Shown: positions 62,972 through 64,000 of the stretch, piece by piece
How positions within the stretch are numbered: position 1 is the stretch's first letter
Layout: the number at the start of each line of letters is the position of its first letter
From: Xylophilus sp. GOD-11R
GTDB taxonomy: Bacteria > Pseudomonadota > Gammaproteobacteria > Burkholderiales > Burkholderiaceae_C
Direction: 5' to 3'
NCBI RefSeq assembly: GCF_033546935.1
Contig: NZ_CP137854.1
Coordinates: forward strand, 62,001-126,000
DNA length: 64,000 nt
Program-made: the position numbers and the translations under genes
Notes under the pieces: generated by a model
Told to the model about the DNA's origin: nothing
The model's database searches: none
The model's input: the letters and a program-made list of their open reading frames with translations, nothing else

Positions 62972-63883
62972 ATGTCCAAGCTTCCGGTTTCGTGCCCTTC
63001 CATCGCCGCCTTGTTCATCGTGGCGTCCACGGCCCTCTCAGCCCAGGCGCAAAGTGCGGCGTCGCCCACGCTCGACAAGGTGAAGTCCCAGGGTTTCATC
63101 ACCGTGGCCTACCGCGATTCGTCGATTCCGTTCTCCTACCTGGCCGACGGGCAGAACCCGACCGGCTTCGCCTGGGAAATCTGCGGCCGCATCGTCGACG
63201 AGGTCAAGAAGGCCACCGGGCGCGCCGACCTGCAGGTCAAGACGCAGTCGGTCAGCTCGGCCAACCGGGTGCCGCTGCTGCAGAACGGCACGATCGACAT
63301 CGAATGCGGTTCCACCACCAACAACAGCGAACGCGGCAAGCAAGTGCAGTTCGCCACCAACTACTTCTACACGGGCACCCGCTTCCTGGTGAAGGCCGGC
63401 TCGCCCATCAAAACCCTGGCCGACCTGAAGGGCCGCAAGGTGGTGTCGACCACCGGCACCACCAACATCCTGGTGATGCGCAATGTCTCGCGCGACAAGG
63501 GGCTGGACCTGGACATCCTGTCGGCCAAGGACCATGCCGAGGCGGCTCTGCTGGTGGAGTCCGACCGGGCCGACGCATTCGCGATGGACGACATCCTGCT
63601 CTACGGCATCAAGGCCAACGCGAATCGTCCGGATTCGCTGGCGGTGGTGGGCGAGGCGCTGCAGGTGGAGCCCTACGCGATCATGTTGCGGCGCGACGAT
63701 CCGGGCTTCAAGCAACTGGTCGACGGCACCATCGCCACACTGGTCCGGAGCGGCGATTTCGAGAAGCTCTATCGCAAGTGGTTCCAGTCGCCGATTCCGC
63801 CCAAGGGCGTGAATCTCAATGCGCCGATGAGCGACGAGCTCAAGGCCAACCTCACCGCGCTGTCGGACAAGCCGGCGCTGTGA
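62972..63883 (+). CDS. Amino-acid ABC transporter substrate-binding protein (GltI-like)
   Basis: 303 residues: signal peptide (1-27, ending AQAQS) and a bilobal type 2 binding domain. GFITVAYRDSSIPFSYL, GFAWEICGRIV, RVPLLQNGTIDIECGSTTNN and FAMDDILLYG fit glutamate/aspartate-binding GltI. No permease genes follow in view; an Asp/Glu racemase overlaps its stop (GTGA), in line with an acidic amino acid ligand. Confidence 0.92.
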   Translation: MSKLPVSCPSIAALFIVASTALSAQAQSAASPTLDKVKSQGFITVAYRDSSIPFSYLADGQNPTGFAWEICGRIVDEVKKATGRADLQVKTQSVSSANRVPLLQNGTIDIECGSTTNNSERGKQVQFATNYFYTGTRFLVKAGSPIKTLADLKGRKVVSTTGTTNILVMRNVSRDKGLDLDILSAKDHAEAALLVESDRADAFAMDDILLYGIKANANRPDSLAVVGEALQVEPYAIMLRRDDPGFKQLVDGTIATLVRSGDFEKLYRKWFQSPIPPKGVNLNAPMSDELKANLTALSDKPAL

Positions 63884-64000
63884 ACCGCATGCGCGACGCG
63901 GGGGTCGTCGGCGTGCTTGGCGGCATGGGGCCGTTGGCGACGGTGGACTTTCTGCGCAAGGTGATCGTGGCCACGCCGGCGCAGGTAGACCAGGACCACG
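63880..64000 (+). CDS. Aspartate/glutamate racemase family, 3' end missing
   Basis: First 40 residues of a cofactor-independent Asp/Glu racemase: VVGVLGGMGPLATVDFL is the diagnostic N-terminal motif. Begins with GTG at 63880 overlapping the binding-protein stop, or ATG at 63889. The catalytic cysteines are beyond the window. Confidence 0.85.
   Translation, partial: MNRMRDAGVVGVLGGMGPLATVDFLRKVIVATPAQVDQDH

Noticed and set aside
1..64000. CRISPR arrays, tRNA or rRNA genes, prophage
   Set aside because: No regularly spaced repeats, cloverleaf-like segments, rRNA-like sequence or phage structural genes were seen on either strand; weak tRNAs could be missed by eye.

Overview
The window is chromosomal DNA from a high-GC (about 65%) betaproteobacterium, most likely Comamonadaceae (Acidovorax, Variovorax or Xenophilus type). 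This rests on a Burkholderiales-type porin and Bug solute-binding protein, the dprA-LysM-def-fmt neighbourhood, a YnfM/YajR-like MFS pair around uvrA, and near-uniform G/C-ending codons. I have no alignment, so the genus is an inference.

Layout. 1-10728: housekeeping and signalling (MFS, uvrA, a GGDEF response regulator, a second MFS, a chemotaxis receptor, mnmA, and an unrecognised protein with a poly-serine tail). 10725-15215 (minus): a tight four-gene operon of a secreted DUF3034 protein, a secreted truncated haemoglobin, a secreted cupredoxin and a membrane GGDEF-EAL protein. 15550-15829: remnant of a molybdenum-hydroxylase FAD subunit. 15964-25072: a possible cyclic-ureide or pyrimidine-type uptake and catabolism locus (DUF3830, LOG, ABC importer, cyclic amidohydrolase, SDR, RutB-like hydrolase, pyrD, LysR). 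25159-28857: an AraC regulator divergent from a four-gene oxidoreductase operon.

29427-45122 is a catabolic island. One arm carries a complete three-component Rieske oxygenase (reductase, ferredoxin, alpha, beta) with a PrpD-family enzyme, an unusual SDR and a MarR regulator. The opposite arm carries an enolase-superfamily enzyme, an RraA-type aldolase, a CaiB-type CoA-transferase, a crotonase, a PDC-hydrolase-like lactonase and a D-2-hydroxyacid dehydrogenase. A second dehydrogenase, a porin and a Bug-type binding protein complete it. Copies of a 14-bp palindrome (consensus GTTAGCATGCTAAC) lie in front of all three promoter regions, so I read the island as a single MarR regulon. Decayed insertion sequences flank it: an IS1182-type remnant on the left and an IS5-type remnant on the right, the latter starting one base after the ssb stop codon. 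No ring-cleavage dioxygenase is present.

46568-64000 returns to core functions: ssb, a ClC transporter, dprA, a LysM protein, def, fmt, azlCD, a stand-alone receiver, pgk, a lipoprotein gamma-glutamyltransferase, pyk, an MliC-like lipoprotein, mltA, an OmpA-like lipoprotein, an amino-acid-binding protein and the start of an Asp/Glu racemase. No tRNA, rRNA, CRISPR array or prophage was seen.
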